Part shown: one piece after another, positions 54,631-64,000 of the stretch
How the letters are laid out: each line of letters opens with the position of its first letter
Position numbering within the stretch: the first letter of the stretch is position 1
Assembly (NCBI RefSeq): GCF_902806685.2
Contig: NC_048543.1
Span: forward strand, 6,490,106-6,554,105
From: Maniola hyperantus
Lineage: Eukaryota > Arthropoda > Insecta > Lepidoptera > Nymphalidae
Direction: 5' to 3'
Length of the DNA stretch: 64,000 nt
Program-made: the position numbers and the translations under genes
The notes under the pieces: model-generated
Seen by the model: only the letters and a program-made list of their open reading frames with translations
Databases searched by the model: none
What the model was told of the DNA's origin: nothing

Positions 54631-54850
54631 TGGGTTCCGTATCTCCAGAGAAATATAGGAACCCTGACAGCGAACACGCACTCATCCGATCAGAATCTGT
54701 GAAATGCGGATATAAAAATCTATATCTTCGGAAATCAAAAGCAGTTCCTGTTGACCTAGAATCACGAAAAGCAGGTGGCAATGTCTTATACTTAGTAAAA
54801 GTTTAGTACTTAGGTATAGGGCAAAATTGGAGAACCGCGTGAATTAGTGA
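54631..54850 (+). repeat. P-like repeat, second unit
   Basis: TGGGTTCCGTATCTCCAGAG, GCAGTTCCTGTTGACCTAGA and GGGCAAAATTGGAGAACCG. Directly follows the first unit. Confidence 0.6.
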
Positions 54851-54876
54851 TTCGTTACATCACAAAAAATTAAAAA

Positions 54877-55030
54877 CTAGCCAAGTACGAGTCGGGCCTC
54901 GTTCTTTGAGGGTTCCGTAGATAATAATTATTATAAACAACATAAATATCATAATAATATTACGACGATCGATGGTACGGAACGGAACTCTTCATGTGCG
55001 AGTCCAACTCGCACTAGTTCGGTTTTTTTT
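54877..55030. repeat. P termini around a short core
   Basis: AACTAGCCAAGTACGAGTCG and GAGGGTTCCGTAG at the left; GGTACGGAACGGAACTC and GTGCGAGTCCAACTCGCACT at the right. The interior is mostly deleted. Confidence 0.65.
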
Positions 55031-56840
55031 AATTAATGACACCCTCATACCTATTTTTTCTCTTGACCAGCTTAGCTCAATTACGAATTGCGATCTCCAT
55101 TATAACGGCTTACGACAAGCAAAGATGCAGTCTAAAGTTACATGCCATAACATTTTTGTCTATACAAAATTGCGAAGTAATAAGTAGGTATAATAATTAA
55201 GTACCTAAGTAATAAAAATCACATGCATAAATTGCGATAGCCTGAAAATAAATTGTCATAAACTAAGAAAATCCAAATTTTAATTAGATTTTCACTATTT
55301 TACAACTATAATAATTCGTCTTAGTTTCTTGTTTTATGGCAACCCTGAGCGATATAATATAAAAAGACAGATAGACAGTGTCAACAGTGAATAAAAACGT
55401 TATATATTGAAATTAGGAACTTGAAATTTTATAATTAAGAATATAATATCATATTCATATTATAGAAAATATGAATATATTATAATTTTATTTAATCTAG
55501 CTAGGTGGGTAGAGCTAAAATGGATATTAGAAAATTTTAAAGAACAAACAAAACATATATAACAGCTCTAAAATGTTTATTTCCAGTAAGAAAAACTAAC
55601 ACAATAGGCGTTTGTTTTTATATTAACTTCAAACATAAAACAGTTGGACGATCTCAAAACTGTTTTTCTGATCGAAGCGATAACATCCATTGATGAAAAC
55701 GGAAGCAAAAGGCAAAAGTATAAACTAAACCATTTATCATTGTTATTGAAACTGATCTTTCACATCTTTAGATTCCGTGATGCAGGAATTACGCATCAAA
55801 TAGGTAGGTATTCTTTGCTGGATCATTAGATGTGATTTTATCAATGAAAAAAATTATATATATATATATATATATGATTGTTCAAAGGTTTCTACTTCAC
55901 AAAAATTAATAAATTACTGTCGGTAGGTACCTACCTCCATAAATACCGTAGACAATAGACATTGAATAAACTTTCAAAGTTGGATGAAACTTTAGTGAAC
56001 TTATAGGTACCTATACATAATATTATTATGTCCACCAATTTTTTGTTGATAAAAATTTTTTTGGATTTTGTGGATATAAAACTGGTTTTAATTGACCAGC
56101 ACATTTTAGGGGTCCGTACCCACGAATGGTAATAGTTTTAAGTAGGAAATGCTTGCGCTACATTAATTTTATCAGATGAAAGAATCTGAAACATAAAATG
56201 GTAGGTTGAAAGAGGTCATTATCATAAATCATCATAATCATAGATGGATTGAAAGGTCAAAAGGGGTACCTATCATTTTTGGAAGAACTTCATTTGCACA
56301 TTCTAAAATTGATTATTCTTTAGATTTATCATGAATTCCTTTTTATTTCCAAAATTTTGCTGACTGGCACTTGTCTGGTTTTTATGCTACATTCAGAGAG
56401 ATTAAATGGCGTCGAAAAGTCAAGTAAATTTATATTCGCACATTTTTTATCCCAAGCATTTAAACGAGCCAACAATTAACACATGAGTGCAGGCGAGAGA
56501 AGAGGAGATGTCCCAATTTAATCGTTATGAACTAGTTCCGGTGTTTAACTTCACGATGAATTTTAACAAGTTTGAATTTTGTTTTAACAAGGCATCTTAT
56601 AATCATAATCATTTGTTTGCTGATTGTAGGTACATAATAATATAGTTACGACTTACAGTTGTTTCACAAAATACAATTATCGGAACTTTAATTGTTTCGG
56701 TTTCATCAGTAGGACCTATTGTAACCCGTAGAAGCCTCTAATCAGAATAACCGAATATGATAGATCATTTCCTATACCTATCGATCTACTTGGATAATAA
56801 GCCGTTATACACTCATTATTTACAGTATTTTAACCATTGA
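55031..56840. other. No gene recognised; TA microsatellite
   Basis: (TA)n at 55853-55876 and an imperfect AT palindrome near 55442-55485. No open frame with a motif. Confidence 0.45.
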
Positions 56841-56844
56841 AATA

Positions 56845-56965
56845 ATCCGTCTTAAATTCTAATTATAAAATGCAAAAGTTTGTCTGTCTGTTGTTAGCTT
56901 TTCACAGCCCATTCTTTTCAATGAAATTTTGTACACAGGCGGACGAAGTCGCGAGCATCAGCTAG
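56845..56965 (+). mobile_element. HelB Helitron-like element, internal deletion
   Basis: A|TCCGTCTTAAATTCTAATTA start, GTCTGTCTGTTGTTAGCTTT, then directly AGGCGGACGAAGTCGCG to CTAG|T. About 90 bp of the interior is gone while both ends remain. Confidence 0.8.
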
Positions 56966-57505
56966 TTGATAATAATGGGTCTGCGTTTCCATACATGCAC
57001 AATGCACATACAGTTACAATTATTAAAACATCATAAAACAAAGTAAATGCAGTCCAACATCCATGCAGATGCATCTGTCACTTCCTACCGGGCGTAATCG
57101 AAAACGGGCTCTGGACTTTCTCTTTAAAAAATGCACCGTTATGTTCACTTCCTGTACTAAAAATCTACTTCCAATTTAATAATACTCGAAAGTAAGTATA
57201 CCCTCCTTGAAATGTCCATTCGTGTTCAATGAATATAAATCACATACATCCTTCCACATTTTAAATTCATACGTAATGAAGACTGAATTTATCGACCGTA
57301 ATAAATAAGCCGGACTCGAACCCGCCCAAATTAATTTCTTTGTTTTTAACGACGAGCGAGCGCGATAGGGATCTTCCGATAGCCCAAGAACGCTGCCATA
57401 AAAGCTTAATAATGACTGCTCGACGCTTAAACCGCCAAAGTTAGAACATAGCACGGATTATCTACGTGAGAAATGTTATTTAGATCTGCTATATTTACAA
57501 CTTAC
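56966..57505. other. No gene called
   Basis: The minus frame 57176-57454 (92 codons, with FGGLSVEQSLLSFYGS) has reasonable composition but no recognised family or splice context. Confidence 0.3.
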
Positions 57506-57514
57506 CTTGTTATG

Positions 57515-57838
57515 ATAGCCTAGTGGTTAGGACGTCCGCCTCCTAATCGGAGGTCGGGGGTTCGACCCCGAGCACGCACGTCTAACTTTTCAGAGCTATG
57601 TTGCGTTTTGAGTGGTTTTGAGTAATTAAATATCACTTGCTTTAACGGTGAAGGAAAACATTGTGAGGAAACCTGCACGCCTGAGAGTTCTCCATAATGT
57701 TCTCAAAGTGTTGAGTCTGCCGATCCGCACTTGGCCGCGTAATACACTATGTTCAAACCCTTCTCACTGAGAGGAGAAACGTGCTCTGTAGTGAGCGAGC
57801 GATGAGTTGATCATCATGATGATGATAATGATGATATT
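57515..57838 (+). repeat. S1 tRNA-derived SINE, best full-length copy
   Basis: GATAGCCTAGTGGTTAGGAC (A box), GGGGGTTCGACCCCGAGCAC (B box), CTTTAACGGTGAAGGAAAAC, GTGAGGAAACCTGCACGCC, ATAATGTTCTCAAAGTG and a GATGATGATAATG tail. Confidence 0.85.
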
Positions 57839-57996
57839 TATACGGAATAATTTCCAATAGTCTGTATATGAAAACTTTTACACTAGTCCATAGCCATAGT
57901 ACTAATATTATTTTGCGAAAATGTTTGTGTCCTTCTATCTGTTACCTTTTCACGAGACAACTCGACACGAGCAGTCAGCCAGTTAATCAGTCAGAA

Positions 57997-58290
57997 ACGT
58001 AGGACAACCAGAGTAACCGACATAGCTCCACAGGTTGCGAAGCTGAAGTGCCAGTGGGGCACATAATAGGTATGTAATTCAGAAAATTGAAAGACGTTGT
58101 GGTCTCACAAGACCTCGCACCAGGGAAGCGCACTATTGGGAGACAACACACTAGGAGTAGGTGGACAGACGACATCAAGCGAGTTGCAGGGAGTCGCTGG
58201 ATGACGGGCGGCGCAAGACCGTGGGTGTGCAAGTCTCTACAAGAGGCCTATGTCCAGCTGTAAACATCTATGGATTGATGATAATGATGG
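57997..58290 (+). pseudogene. RTE-like LINE C-terminus
   Basis: RTTRVTDIAPQVAKLKCQW, then frame-broken RRWTDDIKRVAGSRW and QEAYVQL blocks, ending in a TTGATGATAATGATGG tail. Unsplit reference for the copy at 34905-35745. Confidence 0.7.
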
Positions 58291-58384
58291 TGATGAAAGC
58301 TGACGTCTGAAGAAAATTGTAAAAATTACTTGTCAGTGGACACATTGGTCATATTATTCATTTCTGCAATTTATACAATTATAT

Positions 58385-58540
58385 CCTCAATAGCTCAACG
58401 GTTAGAGGTGCGGACTGAAATCTGAAAGGTCGCCAGTTTAAACTCCACCCGTTGCACTATTGTCGTATCTAATACTAGCACAAGCTTAGTGCTTAGTTGG
58501 AGAGGAAAGGGGAATATTAGTCATCATTGGCTAAAAAAAC
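58385..58540 (+). repeat. S2 tRNA-derived SINE
   Basis: CCTCAATAGCTCAACGGTTA, GTTTAAACTCCACCCGTTGC, TTGTCGTATCTAATACTAGC and GGGGAATATTAGTCATCATT; short A-rich end. Confidence 0.75.
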
Positions 58541-58910
58541 TACAATTTCCGAAAGCAACTATCTCTAACATTATGAGTTGGATCATGCAACAGATAATGT
58601 GAATCCTTAAGGAGGTTGCGAACACCCTCCATTTTAGATGTAAAGGCAACCGGTACGATAACGGCCGTAATGGCGCCACTTGGTAAATTAAAAATCATAG
58701 ACGTTAGTCTATGATTTTTACGGCCGAAGTTATTCGGCCGTACTGCCTCTGGAATTGCGGAGGCCATTGGTGTTCTCATAATATTATCACGTGTGATTTT
58801 ATGATGAACAGGCAGCTATCGTTTTTGAAAATCGATATACTTATGTTAATCGATATAATATGCCAAATGGCTACTAGAAAATATTATTCAGAGTATTTTT
58901 GTAATTACTA
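58541..58910. other. No gene called
   Basis: The minus frame 58540-58779 crosses the hairpin at 58689 and has no recognised domain. Confidence 0.3.
58689..58720. repeat. Perfect hairpin, 14-bp arms, loop GTTA
   Basis: TAAAAATCATAGAC, GTTA, then the exact reverse complement. Confidence 0.9.
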
Positions 58911-58912
58911 AA

Positions 58913-59115
58913 TGATGTCCGACCTGTCCGCGTGGATTTCGGTTTTTTAAGTCCCGATGAGAACTCGTTGATTTTTCGGGATAGAAAGTAGCCTATGTCC
59001 GTCCCCGGAATGTAAGCTAACTCTGTACCAAATTTAATCAAAATCGGTTAAACTGCTGGGCCGTGAAAAGCTATCAGACAGACAGAGAGGCAGACACACT
59101 TTCGCATTTATAATG
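58913..59115 (-). mobile_element. HelB Helitron-like element, end eroded
   Basis: CCTGTCCGCGTGGATTTCGG, TCGTTGATTTTTCGGGATAG, GCTGGGCCGTGAAAAGCTAT and CACTTTCGCATTTATAATGT. Confidence 0.7.
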
Positions 59116-59750
59116 TTAAGTACTATTAGGAAGGATTATGAACTTAAAAACGTATCTGCGTAACTATCAATGATTTCGAAATAACTTTTATTGAGCAAAT
59201 ATCATTCAACAAAACCAAAACATTTTCTCTTTTCCGGGCTTCAAAATTGCTGAATTAATTTCAACGAGACTTACATTATAATACATACAGACCGTAGACG
59301 ACTATAATAAGGAGTGTAATGTGGATATGTAAGGAGTGATCGAGGTTAATTTTTATTATCCCAGGAAAACATAAGACGCGCAGATAAAGCCGTGGGCAAT
59401 AACCGAACATTCTTATGTTGACTGAACCATCCGTAAATCTCAACCAAGCAGAAAACTTTCGTAGCAAATATAGAAAGTTATTTACAAATACCGTCTTCGT
59501 TAATTAGGCTTATCATCTGCTGCGACAAAGAGGATTATATTATGATACATTTTCATAGAACGGATATTCCACTTCATGAATGAGTTAGCCGCTATTAATG
59601 TCGCCACCCAAAATATGATCCGAGTGACGCATTGAAAGATTCGTAAGCCCATTGACACATTAATTAGGCCACACATTGTATGTGGTCATACAATATTGTA
59701 AGACTTTGGAGATACTTCTTAAAGATAATTTAAATTTAAAAAGGTATATT
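59116..59750. other. Mostly repeat-free
   Basis: 59470-59700 has no repeat and several TAATTAGG words; possibly regulatory. No gene. Confidence 0.3.
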
Positions 59751-59754
59751 AATG

Positions 59755-59960
59755 GATGATGCCCGCGACTTCGTCATCGTGGATTTAGGTTTTAAAAAAT
59801 TGGGGGGGGAGCTCTTTAGTAATCAACCACACAACCCTCCTCTGTGCTTTGCCGCAGTCGGGTAAAAAGTAGGACAGGCTCCGGGATGCAATCAGTTAAA
59901 CGGAACGAAAACAGTTAACGGATGGGCTGTGAAAAGCTAGCGAACAGACAGACCCACCAG
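59755..59960 (-). mobile_element. HelB Helitron-like element, degraded
   Basis: GATGCCCGCGACTTCGTCAT, CGTGGATTTAGG, GGATGGGCTGTGAAAAGCTA and a GACAGAC run. The middle differs from other copies. Confidence 0.6.
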
Positions 59961-60830
59961 ACCACAGGTCGGTGATTGGTGGAGATGATTATTTTTACGT
60001 AATCTTCACATACCTACCTAAGTAGGTAACAGGTAAGTACCTATGTAAGAACAAGTAAATTATACCTAACGAGGAAAAGGACTCGTTCTTACCACGCGAT
60101 ATGAACATTACCACATGCCTCCTTTATTTTTATATCACTTTCAATAAAGGCATTTTCGCTTTTACAGAAATTCCTGGGACCTCAAAGTTCTAATGAAGTG
60201 CTAAGTAATTTGTTTCACATATCGAAACAAACACTTAACTAGTGATTCAGCCCTGAAATACAGCTTTTATGATGTAATTACACCTATTTTATCATTGTGT
60301 GTGATGCAACTTTAGCAGATAATTCTATCAAAATGAAATCTCCTGTAAAAACAAAGTAAGAGCACTTAAAGAGATTAAGTCAAAATAAGCCGAGTGTTTA
60401 TATATAATTTACGGCGTATTCGAGGAACAGAGCAAGCATGCGCAGATGTAATGGAAAGGAAACGATGACATTGAAATTAAATTAGGCAAAAGCCAAGCAA
60501 AAGCATTATCTCGGATTCGTCAGGACGGTGATGTTTGCAATTCTCAGTGCGAACAAAAGAGAGCTACGAATCACTGCAGAACAAAATCAACATCGCCGAG
60601 CTCACGTCACGTATTTATAATCCCGCATTCGCTTCCTGCTTTTTGTTGCCCGAGGTTATTAAAAGGAATTAAGCTATTTAAAGGGACCCCATTGTGAATT
60701 CTATACATTTGTTTCGTGAAAAAATTCATTCGTGGTCTTTGAATAAAATGCCGGCGATTCTCTGCGACTAAATTTCTTTTGACAAAGTTGTCGATTTTTA
60801 GAATTACGTAATCGAACATAACATAATATT
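59961..60830. other. Repeat-free island at right
   Basis: 60360-60800 lacks repeats and has mixed composition; frames there have no motif. Could be regulatory. Confidence 0.3.
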
Positions 60831-60831
60831 A

Positions 60832-61022
60832 ATATTACATTTTTTTTTTTTTTTTTTTATTTTTTTTTTAATACAATAAAACTTAAAGCTAGCCTTATCT
60901 AATTACTATATAAATCATGACCGCGTGGAATGGTGCCAAGAATACTGGCTGCATTTCCGCGCTGGACAGCCAGGCTGATCCGCTGCGCAAAAAATGAGCC
61001 AGCCCTTCTGATATTACATTTT
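60832..61022 (-). mobile_element. Severely 5'-truncated LINE with target-site duplication
   Basis: Only the last 165 bp or so of the LINE at 26358, with poly(A) seen as T-rich sequence from 60844. ATATTACATTTT flanks both sides (60832 and 61011). One substitution (CCGCTGCGC against CCGTTGCGC) was noticed against the other copy. Confidence 0.9.
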
Positions 61023-61122
61023 ACATAATGTCTGATTTAATTATTTTTGACAGTATACCTACCTATAATTCGCAAAATTGATAAGAGTAAAATCTTGGTA
61101 TGCACCATTGATTACAATACCT

Positions 61123-61178
61123 ATTGTGTAGAACCAATGACATTCTAATAAGCTTATTAGAATGTCATTGTGTAGAAC
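61123..61178. repeat. Spacerless palindrome flanked by direct repeats
   Basis: 36-bp perfect palindrome 61135-61170 centred on AAGCTT. ATTGTGTAGAAC occurs at 61123 and again at 61167, overlapping the right end. Confidence 0.93.
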
Positions 61179-61179
61179 A

Positions 61180-61805
61180 GTGCGACAAGGCTATCTTGGC
61201 GCGTGGCGAAAAAATACGCACATGGCACGACGTTTTACTCAAAATAACAACTTATTTCTTGCCAATCTACTTTAAATCAAATGCTTACCTAAAGAAATAC
61301 TTATGTACCTATTTCAAATGTACAACTTTCACTCAACTTCAGCAAAAAGATAAATAAGTAAATATTTCAGGACGAATGAAATTTGCACCAGAATTTTGAG
61401 AACACAAAAACCGGCAAATCCGACATCTTTTTTGTAAATACACAAGCATGGTCGGTTTGGTCGGTAGTTGGAGAACGCGAAAAAAATTCCCAAACCGCTT
61501 TTGCTTATCTAGGTACGCCGACTAACTAGGACTAGGTATGTAAACAACCACATTCCTAACAGGGAGTAATTTTTATTGTCCGAGCATATACTCGTATTTG
61601 CTATTTGTAGAGTCAATTCGTAAACGAGGGCGAGATGAATAAACTCTAGGACACTAGGTGCTAATAAACTAGCTCTGACACATTAATTTATAGAGATCAG
61701 AAAGATACTTCTGCCCATTAGGCAGTTTAATTAATTAGACTTTTTTGTTTACCTTCTTCATTCGAATTCACCCGCGTAACTTTCGGATCATGCAGCATGC
61801 TAGGT
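61180..61805. other. No gene recognised
   Basis: The plus frame 61124-61357 begins in the palindrome and has no motif. Confidence 0.4.
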
Positions 61806-61808
61806 GTA

Positions 61809-62094
61809 CGCGACAGGTCGAAATACACAGCTGCGCGATTGCGGGAGAATGACAGCTACAATGTCACGATCGCAATCATCTCTGATTGGTTAACGCTCGC
61901 TCACTATTGGCTACAATGTAGTGTCTCAACAAGAATCGCACAAATTCAGCCAATCAGAACAATAATGAGATTGTAATAATAATTGATGCAGGTTTTAGAC
62001 ATCACCCTACAGGTCTACAGTGCGGGTCGCGGGATAGCGCGGGTGACGTGGGGGTGTGCTGGGCGTCCTCCGATTGCCATCTGGACCTGTCGCG
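61809..62094. mobile_element. MITE M1, copy 4, with M2 inside
   Basis: CGCGACAGGTCGAAAT at the left and CCATCTGGACCTGTCGCG at the right; core GCGGGATAGCGCGGGTGACG. M2 occupies 61857-61990. Confidence 0.75.
61857..61990. mobile_element. MITE M2, copy 2
   Basis: TACAATGTCACGATCGCAAT through TCACTATTGGCTACAATGTA to TAATTGATGCA. Same ends as 37410-37561. Confidence 0.75.
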
Positions 62095-62314
62095 TAGGTA
62101 GGTACCTAAGTATATTAATATCCTAGGTTCTACGATTTTGGTCAAAAAAAGAGCAGTATGTTCAAATGACTAGTAGGTATATTACTATCTAGCTAGATAC
62201 TTACTTAATATTTGTATGTACTTACCTACTTACTTACACTGTTAGATTAGTTCCTGAATTAATAAGCAACCCTTTTTGATAATTCAAAGCGAATTCGAAA
62301 ATAGCGGCCCTTAT

Positions 62315-62370
62315 CATGATCATCAAGCCGTTACTGGCCCACTACTGAGAACGGGTCTCAGAATGAGACG
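62315..62370 (-). repeat. S1 SINE tail fragment
   Basis: ATGATCATCAAGCCGTTACT, GGCCCACTACTGAGAACGGG, TCTCAGAATGAGACGGG. Confidence 0.55.
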
Positions 62371-63025
62371 GGTAGGTATATAGATTATAGGTAGTTCAAT
62401 TTGCAAATTCAATTTGCTAAATATCAAATTTACATATTATGTAGACTTCGCGGCCTTTACCTACCTAGCAACAAAAATATACGCATACCTGCACACGAAG
62501 GCCAAGCTTATCGTTTTAATGATGTTGGTTGCCAGACAAGTTACGACGTGTTCATCCAGACAGTGTTTTATATCTACAATATTATAATATAAGTTAAGTA
62601 GCTTAGACTTCTTCAACCTTGAGATTACAGCTTTACCTATAGGTACCCTAACAAAAGATTTTTAAAACAGCTTGAATATACAAAATGCCCTTTCAAACAT
62701 AGTAGCAATACAGTGCAGTAGGTAGATTATAATTAGGAGTTGATGCTGTAGATATTATAGGTAGGGTGCATTGCGGTAAATGCGAATTTAGGGTTAATGC
62801 GAAAGGTCATTTTTTCTACCATTACCTACTAACGTTATTATACTGGATTTACGCTCGTTTTTTAGTGCTTCGTAATAACCCCAACATCATTTAATAGTTT
62901 CCCTTCAGCAATTAATCGCCAGTTTCTGTCTTCAGGATGTAATTTAGAGGTTTTTCATCATCAAGAATGGTTTTAGGTTTAGGTACAAGTTACAACTGAA
63001 CCAGACACGTAGATCCATATAGAAT
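62371..63025. other. No gene recognised
   Basis: The plus frame 62401-62592 has no motif. Confidence 0.4.
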
Positions 63026-63029
63026 TAAA

Positions 63030-63775
63030 AATTCAAGATGCAATAGTAACTCTGAAGGACCACGTGAAGTATGTGGGAGTATGGCTCTACAAAAGTCTCA
63101 AATTCTAGAAACAAATAGAGGAGGTAGCTAAGAAAACCTAGATTCTCACGGAAGGGTTATATAGACTAATGCCAACAAAAGGAGGTCCTAGAGCTATCAA
63201 GAGGAGGGTGCTGGCTTCAGTGGCACACTCCGTCATGCTGTACGGGGCCCCAATCTTTGTAGGGGCTTTGAAAGTGGAACCATACCGCAAAAAGCTGGAA
63301 GCTGTTGCAAAGGTGATTGGCAATAGGTATCTGCGGAGCATATAAAACAGTTTCCACTGAAACTGGCTGGTTCCTATAGCCAAGCGGGCCAAGGAGCGTG
63401 CTAGACTATTTGAAAACAAGGAACGGTCACCTGACGTGGTCGGGTAGAATAACATGACGGAATGGGAAAGTGAATAGACAGGATTAGGGAAGGGAACCTG
63501 GACAAGGCAACTGGTTACCAACCTAAAAAAGAGGCACAAAATTAAGTAGGTATGGAGAGGTTTGACCGGTGGCTGACACAGGCTCTCAGCGGTCACGGGG
63601 TATTTAACACCTATCTCTTCGCAATTAGAAAAGCACCGAGCGAAGACGAAGTTAGAGAGTTAGGTATAGAAGGTCAGCATAAAGACGTAATGCCACGCAG
63701 TTCCGTGCTCACCTCGGAAAACATGGGGAGGTTATTTTAGTCCGTGCGAGTCGGACATCCTGCCAGCAGGCAGAA
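63030..63775 (+). pseudogene. R1-like LINE, RT thumb to C-terminus, broken
   Basis: Plus strand reads KDHVKYVGVWLYKSLKF, then MPTKGGPRAIKRRVLASVAH with SVMLYGAPIF, KVEPYRKKLEAVAKVIGNRY, and in another frame RFDRWLTQALSGHGVF with YLFAIRKAPS. This order (KYLGV.., then MPN.GGP, LY.AP.W, RFD..LTQ..TGHGCF) is the C-terminal third of R1-clade LINE ORF2. At least four in-frame stops and a shift make it dead. Here the zinc-knuckle cysteines normally following KAPSP.C are not seen. Continues beyond neither end as a full gene: the catalytic YADD region is missing. Confidence 0.75.
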
Positions 63776-64000
63776 GTCCGTAGGTATTTTTTCCTCCTCA
63801 AAGGAAAAAAACAAAGGTAGGTAGGTAGTTAGGTAGTTACTAATTTACCTATACCTACCTATGGTGATTATTTATGTAAGTACCTAGGTGCCTACCTACC
63901 TACCATCCCGGATGTAGTGGAGGTCATTCGTCAAGAATGATTTTAGGTTTATACCTACTTACTAAACTGAGATAATTCGATGGACACTAAGGTACCTACC
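63776..64000. repeat. TAGGTA/TACCTA-rich terminal stretch
   Basis: AAGGTAGGTAGGTAGTTAGG at 63813 and GTGCCTACCTACCTACC at 63889, with ATACCTACCTAT between. These short words recur throughout the window but are densest here. Confidence 0.6.

Noticed and set aside
55442..55485. AT-rich palindrome near TAATATCATATTCATATT
   Set aside because: Arms need gaps and are nearly pure A+T, so chance is likely.
57176..57454. Minus-strand 92-codon frame
   Set aside because: No recognised family, no splice context; could not be told from chance.
57515..57590. tRNA gene
   Set aside because: A and B boxes are present, but no cloverleaf closes and the sequence continues into the S1 SINE body.

Overview
The window is animal nuclear DNA. 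It is AT-rich and crowded with short degenerate mobile elements, and it holds one clear protein-coding gene. The repeat families (Helitron-like elements ending in GCATAAGCTAG or GCATCAGCTAG, tRNA-derived SINEs, the GGTTCCGTACC repeat, an abundance of TAGGTA/TACCTA words) are typical of moth and butterfly genomes, so the source is very probably a lepidopteran. No bacterial operon, CRISPR array, rRNA or plain tRNA gene was seen.

The one intact gene is a single-exon, minus-strand LRR-Ig transmembrane receptor of the Kekkon family at 50783-52723 (646 aa, Kek5-like). It has a GC-rich upstream region at about 52860-53150 and a short AT-rich 3' flank with a possible poly(A) signal. Two short stretches on the plus strand (11054-11194 and 40739-40848) look like possible first coding exons because each opens with ATG and ends at a good splice donor. 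Neither could be named.

Nearly everything else is repeat or apparently unique non-coding DNA. Family labels used below: HelA to HelE are Helitron-like non-autonomous elements (start TC, subterminal GCGGACGAAGTCGC-type hairpin or other GC-rich end, final CTAG/CTAA, insertion between A and T). P is the GGTTCCGTACC repeat. S1 and S2 are two tRNA-derived SINE families. M1 to M9 are MITE-like inverted-repeat elements. RTE-like, R1-like and other LINE 3' fragments lie at 1957, 6110, 24905, 26358, 33265, 34905, 57997, 60832 and 63030. Several are nested, which gives relative ages: P inside an RTE fragment at 34970, M2 inside M1 at 61857, HelA inside a 1-kb inverted-repeat transposon at 23731, M6 inside HelB at 43904.

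The most unusual structure is a set of perfect or near-perfect hairpins with loops of 0 to 6 nt and arms of 14 to 39 bp that do not behave like an ordinary MITE family because each has a different sequence. The best example is a back-to-back pair at 37276-37412, both with loop GTTT. Two more (25003-25036, 48491-48531) interrupt recognisable repeats, so the event that created the inverted copy can be read by comparison with intact copies. A head-to-tail Helitron-like tandem at 8884-9322, with CTAG joined directly to TC and intact A/T flanks, is the cleanest mobile-element signature.
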